Positions 1-7,152 of a stretch of DNA of 8,722 nucleotides are shown in pieces. The stretch comes from Alphaproteobacteria bacterium (lineage in GTDB: Bacteria; Pseudomonadota; Alphaproteobacteria; Rhizobiales; Hyphomicrobiaceae). The stretch spans positions 1 through 8,722 of the forward strand of contig JAHZKN010000327.1 of assembly GCA_022600335.1 (NCBI GenBank), written 5' to 3'. The notes beneath the pieces were generated by a model. That model had not been told where the DNA came from and did no database searches. It was given only the letters and a program-made list of their open reading frames with translations. Position 1 is the stretch's first letter. Every line of letters starts with the position of its first letter. Both the position numbers and the translations under genes were made by a program.

Positions 1-97
1 AATCGTGTCATACAACGTTCGGTTGGTGGCGTTGCCGCTAGCGTACGTTGACCCTTTGGTTTTGTGCCTATACCTCCTGCGATCAAGCCCCCTCGCA

Positions 98-1375
98 ATG
101 ACCCAAAATCGCCTTGTTGATGATTGCTTTCAAAGTGCTGCAGGCCTCATGCGCCATGATGAGGCCATTGCCCACTTGCGCCAACGCACACGCCCCATAG
201 TGGCACCAGAAGAGGTGCCTTTAGACAACGCTGGCGGCCGCATCCTTGCAGCTTCCGTCAGCGCTAACCACGATGTTCCAGCCTATGCAAACGCGGCCGT
301 TGATGGTTATGCATATCGCTATTCAGATATTGCCCAGCAAGCAGAGACACGGCTTTCTATTGCCGGGCGCGCGGCGGCCGGGCAACCCTTTGCCGGCGAT
401 GTTGCTCGTGGCCAAGTGGTGCGTATTTTTACCGGCGCGATAGTACCGAAACAGTGCGACAGCGTCGTTATGCAAGAAGACGTCTCACCCCACAACGAAG
501 GCGCTGAGGTTGTTCTGCCAGCTGGTCTGCGCGCTGGTGCTAACATTCGACCGGCTGGTGAAGATGTTAAAAGCGGGCAAACGCTTTTTGAATCTGGCCA
601 TCGGCTGCGGGCACAGGACTTGGCCGCATTGGCTTCGATCGGCCAAGGTCAGGTGCAATGCTATCAGCGTTTGCGTGTCGGCATCATTTCAACAGGGGAT
701 GAAATCATCCCAGCGGGATCGAGGGCTCTAGAACCAGGCGACGTCTATGATGCGAACACGCCCATGCTGCGCAGGCTTGTCAACAACGCAGGAGCTGAGG
801 CGCACGGTCTTGGCATTTGGCCAGACAAACCTGACCTTATACGAGATCGGCTAACGGCTGCAGCTGGGGATTTCGACATCTTGCTAACCTCTGGTGGAGC
901 AAGCCAAGGTGAAGAGGATCATCTTGCGGCCGCAATTGATGCCCTGGGACAACGCCACTTTTGGCAGATTGCTGTGAAACCCGGTCGCCCCATTATGTTT
1001 GGACAAATTGCGCAGGTTCCGGTGATTGGCTTGCCTGGAAATCCCGTCGCCGTTTTCGTCTGCTTTTTGATGTATGTGTTTCCCGTCTTGCGACGTCTCG
1101 GTGGTCAACCATGGCCTGAGCCACGGCGTATGTACCTGCCCGCTCGGTTCCGTGTTGAGAAACGCAAACCGGGCCGACGTGAATTCTGGCGGGGCAGCCT
1201 TGTGACAGCGCCCGATGGTCCTGGCGTCGAAAAATATGCCCGCGACGGATCTGGCCTTATCTCAAGTTTGCGTGAGGCCGATGGTCTGATCGATATGCCG
1301 GAGGACATCGCCCGCGTGTCGCCTGGCGACCCTGTGGCATTTATCCCGTTTTCCGAATTCGGAATCCTGTCGTAA
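98..1375 (+). CDS. moeA: Molybdopterin molybdenumtransferase MoeA
   Basis: This cytoplasmic enzyme inserts molybdate into adenylylated molybdopterin, the last common step of molybdenum cofactor synthesis. From the ATG at 98 the protein has 425 residues, normal for MoeA. Visible motifs, in this numbering, are AVDGYA (Asp69), FTGA (Thr112), STGDE (near 198-202), DVYDANTPML (Asp218, Asn220), TSGGAS-QGEED (265-274, with Asp274), VKPGRP (293-298) and GLPGNPVAV (311-319). The C-terminal domain IV is present, with GRREFWRG and SGLISSLREADGLI. The frame stays open upstream to position 5, but residues before 98 look unlike MoeA. The DDCF segment just after Met98 is typical of alphaproteobacterial MoeA, which supports this start although no clear Shine-Dalgarno precedes it. 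The gene is complete with intact catalytic motifs. The next gene lies downstream on the same strand. Confidence 0.95.
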   Translation: MTQNRLVDDCFQSAAGLMRHDEAIAHLRQRTRPIVAPEEVPLDNAGGRILAASVSANHDVPAYANAAVDGYAYRYSDIAQQAETRLSIAGRAAAGQPFAGDVARGQVVRIFTGAIVPKQCDSVVMQEDVSPHNEGAEVVLPAGLRAGANIRPAGEDVKSGQTLFESGHRLRAQDLAALASIGQGQVQCYQRLRVGIISTGDEIIPAGSRALEPGDVYDANTPMLRRLVNNAGAEAHGLGIWPDKPDLIRDRLTAAAGDFDILLTSGGASQGEEDHLAAAIDALGQRHFWQIAVKPGRPIMFGQIAQVPVIGLPGNPVAVFVCFLMYVFPVLRRLGGQPWPEPRRMYLPARFRVEKRKPGRREFWRGSLVTAPDGPGVEKYARDGSGLISSLREADGLIDMPEDIARVSPGDPVAFIPFSEFGILS

Positions 1376-1497
1376 CCGGCCCAAGGCCATGCGGTAGACG
1401 CAGATTTGTCCCGCCAGCGCCATAAACTGCCGATAGTCAAACAAGGCACCGCGAGCATAGAGCGTGGGTGTGCGGCACAAGTTTAAAGTCCAACATC

Positions 1498-4011
1498 ATG
1501 ATTGCTTTATTGCGACTGATCACTACGGCGCTGGAGATCCTTGTTTCGGCGCCACTCCGCGTGGTCAATTTCCTAACAGATTGGATTGCATTTAACCCAC
1601 GCCTCGGGCCGCTCAGGCACATCGCAACCGCCGTCATCTTCTATGTCATTTTTGCAGTTGTTCTGGTCTACATTTTTGCACCGATTCGCGGCATGATCGG
1701 CCAAACCTATCTATCTGAAAAACTGCGGTACGATGCAGAGCGCTGGCTCGCAACCGCTATCTATGACCAAACCGGGAGCTTTGCTGGCACCTTCGACCCC
1801 CGCCTCGACAGTCGACGAGATGTCAACTTCACCGATCGCGCTATCGAAGTCGGCAGCTACCGAGCATTTCCGGATCACAAATCAATCCCCGTGCGCGAAG
1901 TGCCAGAACATTATTGGCAATGTCTGCTGTTCCACGAAGATCGCCACCTCGGCACGGCACTCAATCCGTATGGCATCGATCTTTTTGGTGTTCTTAAGAT
2001 CCCATATTCAACAATCAAGCGTTCGATCCGTCTAAAACGAATTGCTTTTGGTGTTGGCGGATCGACACTCCCCATGCAGTTTGCGCGCGTCATATATAAA
2101 ACGCCACCGCACACCAGAGAGAACGCATTCACAAAAATTAAGCGCAAAGCATCTGAATGGTGGATGGCGCCAGTGATCTACCATGAACTAACCCGTGGCG
2201 GCAGCAATCATGCACTGAAACAATGGGCTGCCAATCACCTTTGGTTGGCACAGCGCACCGGCGGATCACCCTTGCATGGCATTGAAGTGACGAGCCGCAT
2301 TGTTTTTGGCAAGGAAGCAAAAGCACTGACTACGGCTGAACAGTTTGTTCTGGCTTCAGCAGTCAACCGACCGATTATTCTCCTGGAAGGCAGTGAGCGA
2401 CTCAATGAAGTGCGCCTCGATCGCTGGCGCTACATTGCGGAAGTGCGCGCTAAAGCCTGCGCTGACAACATCATTGCCGACGATGAAACCAAAAAACAGA
2501 TCCTGTTTGAGCTCGTTAATCTTGCAGGTGGTCCACCAGATCCACAAGTTAAACCTAAACTGCAAAAAGCGCTGGATGCCTATGCTCCAACGTTAGCACG
2601 GCGCGCCGAAGCGAACCCCATCATACGCGCGAATGCGCTCATGCCTGCCGCTCGCTTTGGCATTCGCGAAGAAATGAAACAAGACTGGGGTTATGATTGG
2701 CGCTCCTATGTGCGCGGTCTAACAACAACGTTCGATGCCGCAGACAATCTTGCGTTCTCGAGGAAAGTTGAAACCGTACTTGAGAAGCTCGACAAACGCT
2801 TTCGGTCAAAGATCGGATCTGAGTACACACTAAGTGCCACAACAATTGCCAGAGATAGCAGCAGGCGCCGACCGCAAATTATTATCGCAGCTGCCGACGC
2901 CAATGGCCGCATTGTCCGCTATTTTGAATCCGATCAAACTGCGTCCTACTTCGGATCCATGAACGCGCGAAATCGGGAAACTGGATTTTATGAGCGCGGA
3001 CGGGAAGGGCGTATGATCGCATCAATTGGAAAGGTGATCGCCGCTGCCGCGATTGCCAATGAGGGGCGAGATCTTCCTGGAACGCTCTACTTAGATACCA
3101 AAGCCCCGTCGCGCGGACTTGAAACTTGCACACGAACCGGTACTCAGCGGCGTGGCCGAAAAGCAATTGTCGCTTTCGCGTGTTCCCTCAACGATCCACT
3201 GTTGAACCGAGCAGCAAAACTTGGACAAGCGCGCATTAGGTCACTTATTGATACGCTGGGCTTTAACATGCCGCCTAAAAATGAGCGCGGCGAAGGCACA
3301 CCTCCATCAACTGCAGCCGTGCTTGGTCTTATTTCTGGTAGTCCACGTCGCGTGCACCAAATGTCATCTGTGGTTCTGGCTTCGCTTATCGGACGGCACC
3401 AAAAACCTGTAACCGCTCCGTCGTTGGTAAAGTCCTACGACTACACAAGCCCATCATATGCCGAAAGTGCACCGCAGTTCAGCAATGCAATTGTTCCAAG
3501 CAAAGTTGTACGACCGCGCGCACGTGGCATGGTCCGCCGTTTACTGCAGGCACCGCTGTGCCACCATGTACGCGGCACACCACATGGCACACTGAAGTCT
3601 TTGTCTAAGTGGTGTGCGGCGCGGCGCGGCGATGTCAAATTGCACTTTGCAAAAACTGGAACGCAGGTCACTGAAGACCCTGACGCAACGGTCGACGCAT
3701 GGATCACAGGCGGGATCCAGTTTTCAACAGGAGCCGCGTATTCCTATGTTGTCGTGGTCGGCACCGGATCACCACACATGCCCTGGGCGCGTCGCCTGCA
3801 CTCATCTCAAGTCGCAGCGCCACTGTTAGAAAGCCTGTTGAAAGACCTCAAGGCAGATGCGTCCCTGCATCCGCGCCGAGACCTACTGCCAAAACCCAAA
3901 TTACGTCCTGTTGCACAAGCAGAAACTGATGCCAATGCAAACCAGACCGGCAGCCATCGATCGCCAACGCCATCAGATTTACAGCTGCGTGCACTGAAGC
4001 CGAATTTCTAA
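1498..4011 (+). CDS. Divergent bifunctional penicillin-binding protein (GT51 transglycosylase plus transpeptidase, PBP1C-like)
   Basis: This is a predicted inner-membrane, periplasm-facing peptidoglycan polymerase and crosslinker of 837 residues. One membrane segment lies at about 41-61. The GT51 domain shows HEDRH (Glu147), GGSTLPMQFAR (187-197), RKASE (Glu220) and an FGKEAKALTTAEQ helix region near 270-282. The Met-Gln after GGST resembles PBP1C (GGSTLTMQ) more than PBP1A. The transpeptidase domain carries SIGK (Ser509-Lys512, the nucleophile motif), SLN (563-565) and KTGT (719-722), in the right order and plausible spacing, so both activities look possible. Between the motifs the sequence is very divergent and basic, and the tail (about 785-837) is Pro/Lys-rich. 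A GTG at 1468 could add 10 residues; neither start has a strong ribosome binding site. The gene follows moeA by 122 bases and converges on rpe. The family call is firm; the PBP1C subclass is an inference. Confidence 0.85.
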   Translation: MIALLRLITTALEILVSAPLRVVNFLTDWIAFNPRLGPLRHIATAVIFYVIFAVVLVYIFAPIRGMIGQTYLSEKLRYDAERWLATAIYDQTGSFAGTFDPRLDSRRDVNFTDRAIEVGSYRAFPDHKSIPVREVPEHYWQCLLFHEDRHLGTALNPYGIDLFGVLKIPYSTIKRSIRLKRIAFGVGGSTLPMQFARVIYKTPPHTRENAFTKIKRKASEWWMAPVIYHELTRGGSNHALKQWAANHLWLAQRTGGSPLHGIEVTSRIVFGKEAKALTTAEQFVLASAVNRPIILLEGSERLNEVRLDRWRYIAEVRAKACADNIIADDETKKQILFELVNLAGGPPDPQVKPKLQKALDAYAPTLARRAEANPIIRANALMPAARFGIREEMKQDWGYDWRSYVRGLTTTFDAADNLAFSRKVETVLEKLDKRFRSKIGSEYTLSATTIARDSSRRRPQIIIAAADANGRIVRYFESDQTASYFGSMNARNRETGFYERGREGRMIASIGKVIAAAAIANEGRDLPGTLYLDTKAPSRGLETCTRTGTQRRGRKAIVAFACSLNDPLLNRAAKLGQARIRSLIDTLGFNMPPKNERGEGTPPSTAAVLGLISGSPRRVHQMSSVVLASLIGRHQKPVTAPSLVKSYDYTSPSYAESAPQFSNAIVPSKVVRPRARGMVRRLLQAPLCHHVRGTPHGTLKSLSKWCAARRGDVKLHFAKTGTQVTEDPDATVDAWITGGIQFSTGAAYSYVVVVGTGSPHMPWARRLHSSQVAAPLLESLLKDLKADASLHPRRDLLPKPKLRPVAQAETDANANQTGSHRSPTPSDLQLRALKPNF

Positions 4012-4081
4012 CGAGCGACAGATCAATCAACTCAATCGTGGCGACGACAGAGACCGCGCTCAGTCTTGGCTAGGATTGGTT

Positions 4082-4753
4082 TCAGACGGCTTCAGCGGCT
4101 TGGCGGATTGCTTTAATATTTTCAGCATAGGCTTGAGGCGATTTACCTTTAAACACAGCCGAACCGGCAACAAGAACATTGGCACCTGCTGCCACGACCA
4201 ACGGCGCCGTTTCCGACGTCACGCCACCGTCAACTTCAATGTCGATGGGTCGCTCACCAACCATCGTGCGCACCTGGCGAATTTTCTCAACCACAGACGG
4301 AATAAACGCCTGACCACCAAAACCCGGATTAACTGTCATCAACAAAATCAGATCCACACGGTCCAACACATGAGCCATGCAATCTACCGATGTCGATGGA
4401 TTGATGGCGACGCCCGCCTTTTTACCCATCGCCCGAATAGCTTGCAAACTGCGATCAAGGTGTGGACCGGCTTCTGCGTGAACCGTGATGATGTCAGAGC
4501 CAGCATCTGCAAAGTCCTGCAAGAACGGATCGGCAGGCGCAATCATCAAGTGGCAGTCGAAGGTCTTGTTTGTTGTCCCGCGAATCGCTTTCACAACAGG
4601 GGCCCCAAACGTAATATTGGGGACAAAATGACCATCCATCACATCCAAGTGGATCCAATCCCCACCAGCATCGGCTACGGCCTTAACCTCGTCGCCAAGC
4701 TTAGAAAAGTCCGCTGAAAGAATGGAAGGCGCAATGCGCAGTTGCCGTGGCAT
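4082..4753 (-). CDS. rpe: Ribulose-phosphate 3-epimerase
   Basis: This cytoplasmic TIM-barrel enzyme interconverts ribulose-5-phosphate and xylulose-5-phosphate in the pentose phosphate and Calvin cycles. From the ATG at 4753 it has 223 residues, the usual family length. Motifs are [11 protein letters not shown] at the N-terminus, [16 protein letters not shown] (metal ligand His35 and catalytic Asp37), DCHLMI (His68), TVNPGFGGQ (near 140-148) and EVDGGV (catalytic Asp175). An upstream in-frame ATG at 4759 would add two residues, but the Shine-Dalgarno-like AAAGGG lies only 2 bases from it and 8 bases from the ATG at 4753, so the inner start is preferred. It is the third gene of the minus-strand block after fbp and prk. 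In that setting it works in regeneration of ribulose-5-phosphate (a CbbE role), but it is probably also the housekeeping epimerase. It converges on the PBP gene. Confidence 0.97.
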   Translation of the reverse strand: MPRQLRIAPSILSADFSKLGDEVKAVADAGGDWIHLDVMDGHFVPNITFGAPVVKAIRGTTNKTFDCHLMIAPADPFLQDFADAGSDIITVHAEAGPHLDRSLQAIRAMGKKAGVAINPSTSVDCMAHVLDRVDLILLMTVNPGFGGQAFIPSVVEKIRQVRTMVGERPIDIEVDGGVTSETAPLVVAAGANVLVAGSAVFKGKSPQAYAENIKAIRQAAEAV

Positions 4754-4761
4754 ATTCATTG

Positions 4762-4767
4762 CCCTTT
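4762..4767 (-). promoter_or_regulatory. Ribosome binding site of rpe
   Basis: On the minus strand this reads AAAGGG. It is 8 bases from the ATG at 4753 and only 2 bases from the ATG at 4759. The spacing favours the inner ATG as the rpe start. Confidence 0.5.
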
Positions 4768-4857
4768 GCCGCTTAGATGAATCGGATGGAGACTAGTGCA
4801 TCTGGATCATTTGTTGAACCACGAGCAATGAAATAGCAGCCAGTCAAATGAAGTCAT

Positions 4858-4881
4858 CCCCAAAACACCTGATTTGAGGTG
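4858..4881 (-). terminator. Weak terminator-like hairpin between prk and rpe
   Basis: In the transcribed (minus) direction the sequence reads CACCT, a six-base loop CAAATC, AGGTG, then TTTTGGGG. This gives a five-base-pair stem followed by a short T run. It lies about 90 bases past the prk stop and about 105 bases before the rpe start. The stem is short and the T run is only four bases, so it could be a weak terminator, an attenuator arm, or chance. Confidence 0.3.
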
Positions 4882-4901
4882 GTGACATGTGTCTGCACCA
4901 C
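4879..4901 (-). other. Second hairpin overlapping the terminator-like hairpin
   Basis: On the minus strand GTGGTG pairs with CACCAC across an 11-base loop. Inside the loop GACA could pair with TGTC, with a small bulge. The 3' arm shares three bases (4879-4881) with the 5' arm of the terminator-like hairpin just downstream in the transcript. The two full stems therefore cannot form together. Confidence 0.35.
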
Positions 4902-4968
4902 TGTTGCCTTTCAAAGCTAAGCTGGAAGCACCCGCGCCGCAGACGAGTCCCGCTACACCATAACGGAT

Positions 4969-5847
4969 CTAAAAGAAGGTCCGTCGCTTGCGTTCGATCA
5001 GCTTTAGGATCATCGGAGTTAGAATGAGCTGCATCGCCAAATCCTGCTTGCTGCCGGGAATAACAATAGAATTGGCGCGTGACATGAAACTATCGTGGAT
5101 CATCGACAACAAATATGAAAAGTCGATCCCACTTGGTGATTTGAAGCGAATCACAATCATTGATTCATCCGGCGTTGGAATCCATCGCGCAACAAATGGG
5201 TTTGACGTGTCGACAACTGGCACACGTTGGAAATTTATATCCGTTTCTGTGAACTGCGGACAAATGTACTTCACATAGTCTGGAAGACGGCGGAGAATGG
5301 TGTCGGTTACAGCATCCGTTGAATAGCCGCGATTGGCTTTGTCACGATGGATTTTTTGAATCCATTCCAGATTCAGCACTGGCACGACACCGATTTTAAT
5401 GTCCGCAAGCTTTGCGATATTGATATCGTTTGACACCAGTGCGCCGTGCAAACCTTCATAAACAAGAAGGTCCGTTCCAAAGGGGAGTTCCTCCCACTCA
5501 GTGAACGTACCAACAGGTGCGCCATGGCGTACAGATTCTTCCTGATCGTGAATATAATGGCGGGTGCGTCCCGTGCCCATATCGCCATAGGACTTGAACA
5601 CGTCCTGCAGCTCTTCAAGTAAATTTGTATTCTCGCCAAAGTGGCTGAACTCAGGGTTGCCTTTGGCTTCCTCTTCAGCAATTGCCTTTTCCATTGCTTC
5701 CCGGTCGTAACGGTGAAAACCGTCACCTTCGATGAACGCAGCATTGATGCCTTCACGACGGAAAATGTGTTCGAACGTGTTGCGCACCGACGTTGTTCCG
5801 GAGCCAGAAGATCCAGTTACAGAAATGATGGGATGCTTACCTGACAT
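4969..5847 (-). CDS. prk: Phosphoribulokinase (class I, CbbP type)
   Basis: This cytoplasmic kinase makes ribulose-1,5-bisphosphate from ribulose-5-phosphate and ATP, the step that supplies the RuBisCO substrate. The 292-residue length is that of the bacterial octameric class. The P-loop GSSGSGTTS is at 12-20. The active-site residues known from Rhodobacter sphaeroides fall at the same numbers here: Asp42, His45, Arg49, Glu131, Lys165, Arg168, Asp169 and Arg173. The enzyme should therefore be active. The start is the ATG at 5847; a GGAG lies 17 bases upstream, which is far, and no better site is seen. The gene follows fbp by 49 bases on the same strand, so the two are very likely cotranscribed. 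rpe follows after a gap. Because this enzyme is almost specific to the Calvin cycle, it is the best metabolic marker in the window. Confidence 0.97.
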   Translation of the reverse strand: MSGKHPIISVTGSSGSGTTSVRNTFEHIFRREGINAAFIEGDGFHRYDREAMEKAIAEEEAKGNPEFSHFGENTNLLEELQDVFKSYGDMGTGRTRHYIHDQEESVRHGAPVGTFTEWEELPFGTDLLVYEGLHGALVSNDINIAKLADIKIGVVPVLNLEWIQKIHRDKANRGYSTDAVTDTILRRLPDYVKYICPQFTETDINFQRVPVVDTSNPFVARWIPTPDESMIVIRFKSPSGIDFSYLLSMIHDSFMSRANSIVIPGSKQDLAMQLILTPMILKLIERKRRTFF

Positions 5848-5896
5848 TTTTTATACTTTACCGTCTCCACGTTCAGTTAGACACAATGCAACGCCA

Positions 5897-6949
5897 CTAT
5901 GAGCGAAATAGTCCACGTTGGCGAAATAGCGGAGAGCGTTCGCCGTCGGCGCGTGGCTCATTGTGCAATCGCATGACATAGGCAACTTCTTCACGCGAGC
6001 CAGCAACAATTGGGATATGTTGATGCACTGCTGTCGGTGCTACTTCCAAAATTCTTTCTGTTCCTGTTGATGCTGCGCCACCAGCCTGCTCAATTATGAA
6101 GGCAAGTGGGTTAGCCTCGTAGAGGGAACGAAGCCGGCCATCTTTGTAGCCGGGACGTAGGTCTCCTGGATACAAAAATATGCCGCCACGCTTAAGAATG
6201 CGATAGATGTCGGCCACCGGTGATGCTGTCCAACGCATATTGAAATCTTTTTCGCGCGGACCAGACTGTCCACGGTTGCAATCCGTGAAGTAGGTTCGGA
6301 TGGGTTGATCCCAGTGCCGGTAGTTTGAAGCATTGATGGCATATTCGGCAGTAACTGCTGGAATTTTAACGCTACGATCTGTGCGCTTTAGCCGTCCATC
6401 AGCACCATCCAGCGTGAAAATATGCGTTCCCTCGCCAAAGGTGAGCGCCAACACGGTCTGCGGACCATAGACAAAGAAACCAGCAGCACGTTGATCAAGG
6501 CCGGTTCTGAGGAATGCAGTATTGAGATGGTGGTCGGCAGCTGGGCGGGCAAAGGGCAGAATTGAAAAGATCGTACCAACCGGAGCGTTGGTCTCGGCAT
6601 TTGATGATCCGTCGATCGGATCAACCGCAATACACAATGGAGCATCTTCACGCACCAAAACTGCATCATCGAGCTCTTCAGAAACAATAGCCGCGATGGG
6701 CGCGTTGCGTGCCGCAGCAATGATGATGTCGTTGGCGATGACATCGATTTGTTTCTGCATGTCGACGCCAACGCGCTTCCCGGTTGTGTCGGTGAGAGGT
6801 ACGGAAAGTGCGCCACCGAGCAGCAAACCTGAAATTTCAATGCAGGCGCCTGAAACCTGCAGAATTGCGTCGGCGATCGCCTGGCGCTCGCTGTCTTTGC
6901 CCACCCAATCGGCAAGGCAATGCTCAAGATCCATCTTATCTGACGTCAC
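5897..6949 (-). CDS. fbp: Fructose-1,6-bisphosphatase, class I (CbbF type)
   Basis: This cytoplasmic phosphatase converts fructose-1,6-bisphosphate to fructose-6-phosphate for the Calvin cycle and gluconeogenesis. The 350 residues carry the class I motifs: QKQIDVIAND, SEE (about 90-92), the metal-binding DPIDGSSN (about 109-116), MRWTASPVADIYRIL followed by GGIFLYP, and LYEANPLAFIIEQAGG. The VHQHIPIVAGS segment and the SPLF-x-x-RGLF end match proteobacterial CbbF proteins. Two starts are possible. The GTG at 6949 has an AAGGA 11 bases upstream. The ATG at 6934, five codons in, has no visible ribosome site. The frame closes with TGA just upstream, so no longer start exists apart from an unlikely ATA. 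It is the first gene of the minus-strand fbp-prk-rpe block and is divergent from the acyltransferase-like gene. Confidence 0.96.
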   Translation of the reverse strand: MTSDKMDLEHCLADWVGKDSERQAIADAILQVSGACIEISGLLLGGALSVPLTDTTGKRVGVDMQKQIDVIANDIIIAAARNAPIAAIVSEELDDAVLVREDAPLCIAVDPIDGSSNAETNAPVGTIFSILPFARPAADHHLNTAFLRTGLDQRAAGFFVYGPQTVLALTFGEGTHIFTLDGADGRLKRTDRSVKIPAVTAEYAINASNYRHWDQPIRTYFTDCNRGQSGPREKDFNMRWTASPVADIYRILKRGGIFLYPGDLRPGYKDGRLRSLYEANPLAFIIEQAGGAASTGTERILEVAPTAVHQHIPIVAGSREEVAYVMRLHNEPRADGERSPLFRQRGLFRS

Positions 6950-7152
6950 GCGACTAGGTATCCTTGATCAACGATTGTCCTTGCACCGCTTAGTCCCCGG
7001 CAGGGATGATATGCCATTTCCCAGGGTCGGCTGTCCCGTATCCGCCGAACACTTCACACGGATCGCGTGCTTTTAGTCAACAAAACAACTTGCGGTACCC
7101 TATGAATGTGAGCAAATATAGAGCCTCAAGTCTTAAAGAAGCGAGGATTAGC
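6950..7152. other. Divergent intergenic region between fbp and the acyltransferase-like gene
   Basis: These roughly 200 bases must hold the fbp promoter (minus strand) and the promoter of the rightward gene. Visible elements are a perfect palindrome TTGATCAA at 6964-6971 and a loose dyad GGGA-N12-TCCC at 7003-7022, which overlaps an AT-rich core. CbbR and other LysR regulators often bind dyads in such divergent regions, but no gene for one is adjacent. I could not pick a confident -35/-10 pair on either strand. Confidence 0.35.
7143..7146 (+). promoter_or_regulatory. Ribosome binding site deciding the start at 7153
   Basis: GAGG lies 6 bases before the ATG at 7153. The alternative in-frame starts at 7006 and 7102 have no comparable site, and their extra residues do not resemble the family. 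Confidence 0.6.

Noticed and set aside
48..74. Possible promoter TTGACC ... TATACC upstream of moeA
   Set aside because: The spacing is only 15 bases and the -10 match is partial; it is also unclear whether moeA has its own promoter or belongs to an upstream operon outside the window.
5..97. Extension of moeA to an ATG at 5
   Set aside because: The extra 31 residues are hydrophobic and unlike MoeA, while the protein from 98 begins in the normal family manner.
92..102. CTCGCAATGAC, resembling the end of the GTCATTGCGAG-type dispersed repeats of alphaproteobacteria, overlapping the moeA start
   Set aside because: Only 11 bases match, with no visible partner arm, so chance is likely.
1377..1392. 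GGCC-CAA-GGCC hairpin just after moeA
   Set aside because: It has only four base pairs with a three-base loop and no T run, too weak to call a terminator.
1262..1480. Minus-strand reading frame in the moeA-PBP gap
   Set aside because: It overlaps the moeA 3' end, starts with TTG without a ribosome site, and resembles no family I recognise.
4076..4717. Long plus-strand frame of 213 codons
   Set aside because: It is the antisense shadow of rpe, whose catalytic motifs are fully conserved.
7090..7122. TTGCGG ... TATAGA as a promoter for the acyltransferase-like gene
   Set aside because: The spacing is 21 bases, too long for a standard promoter.
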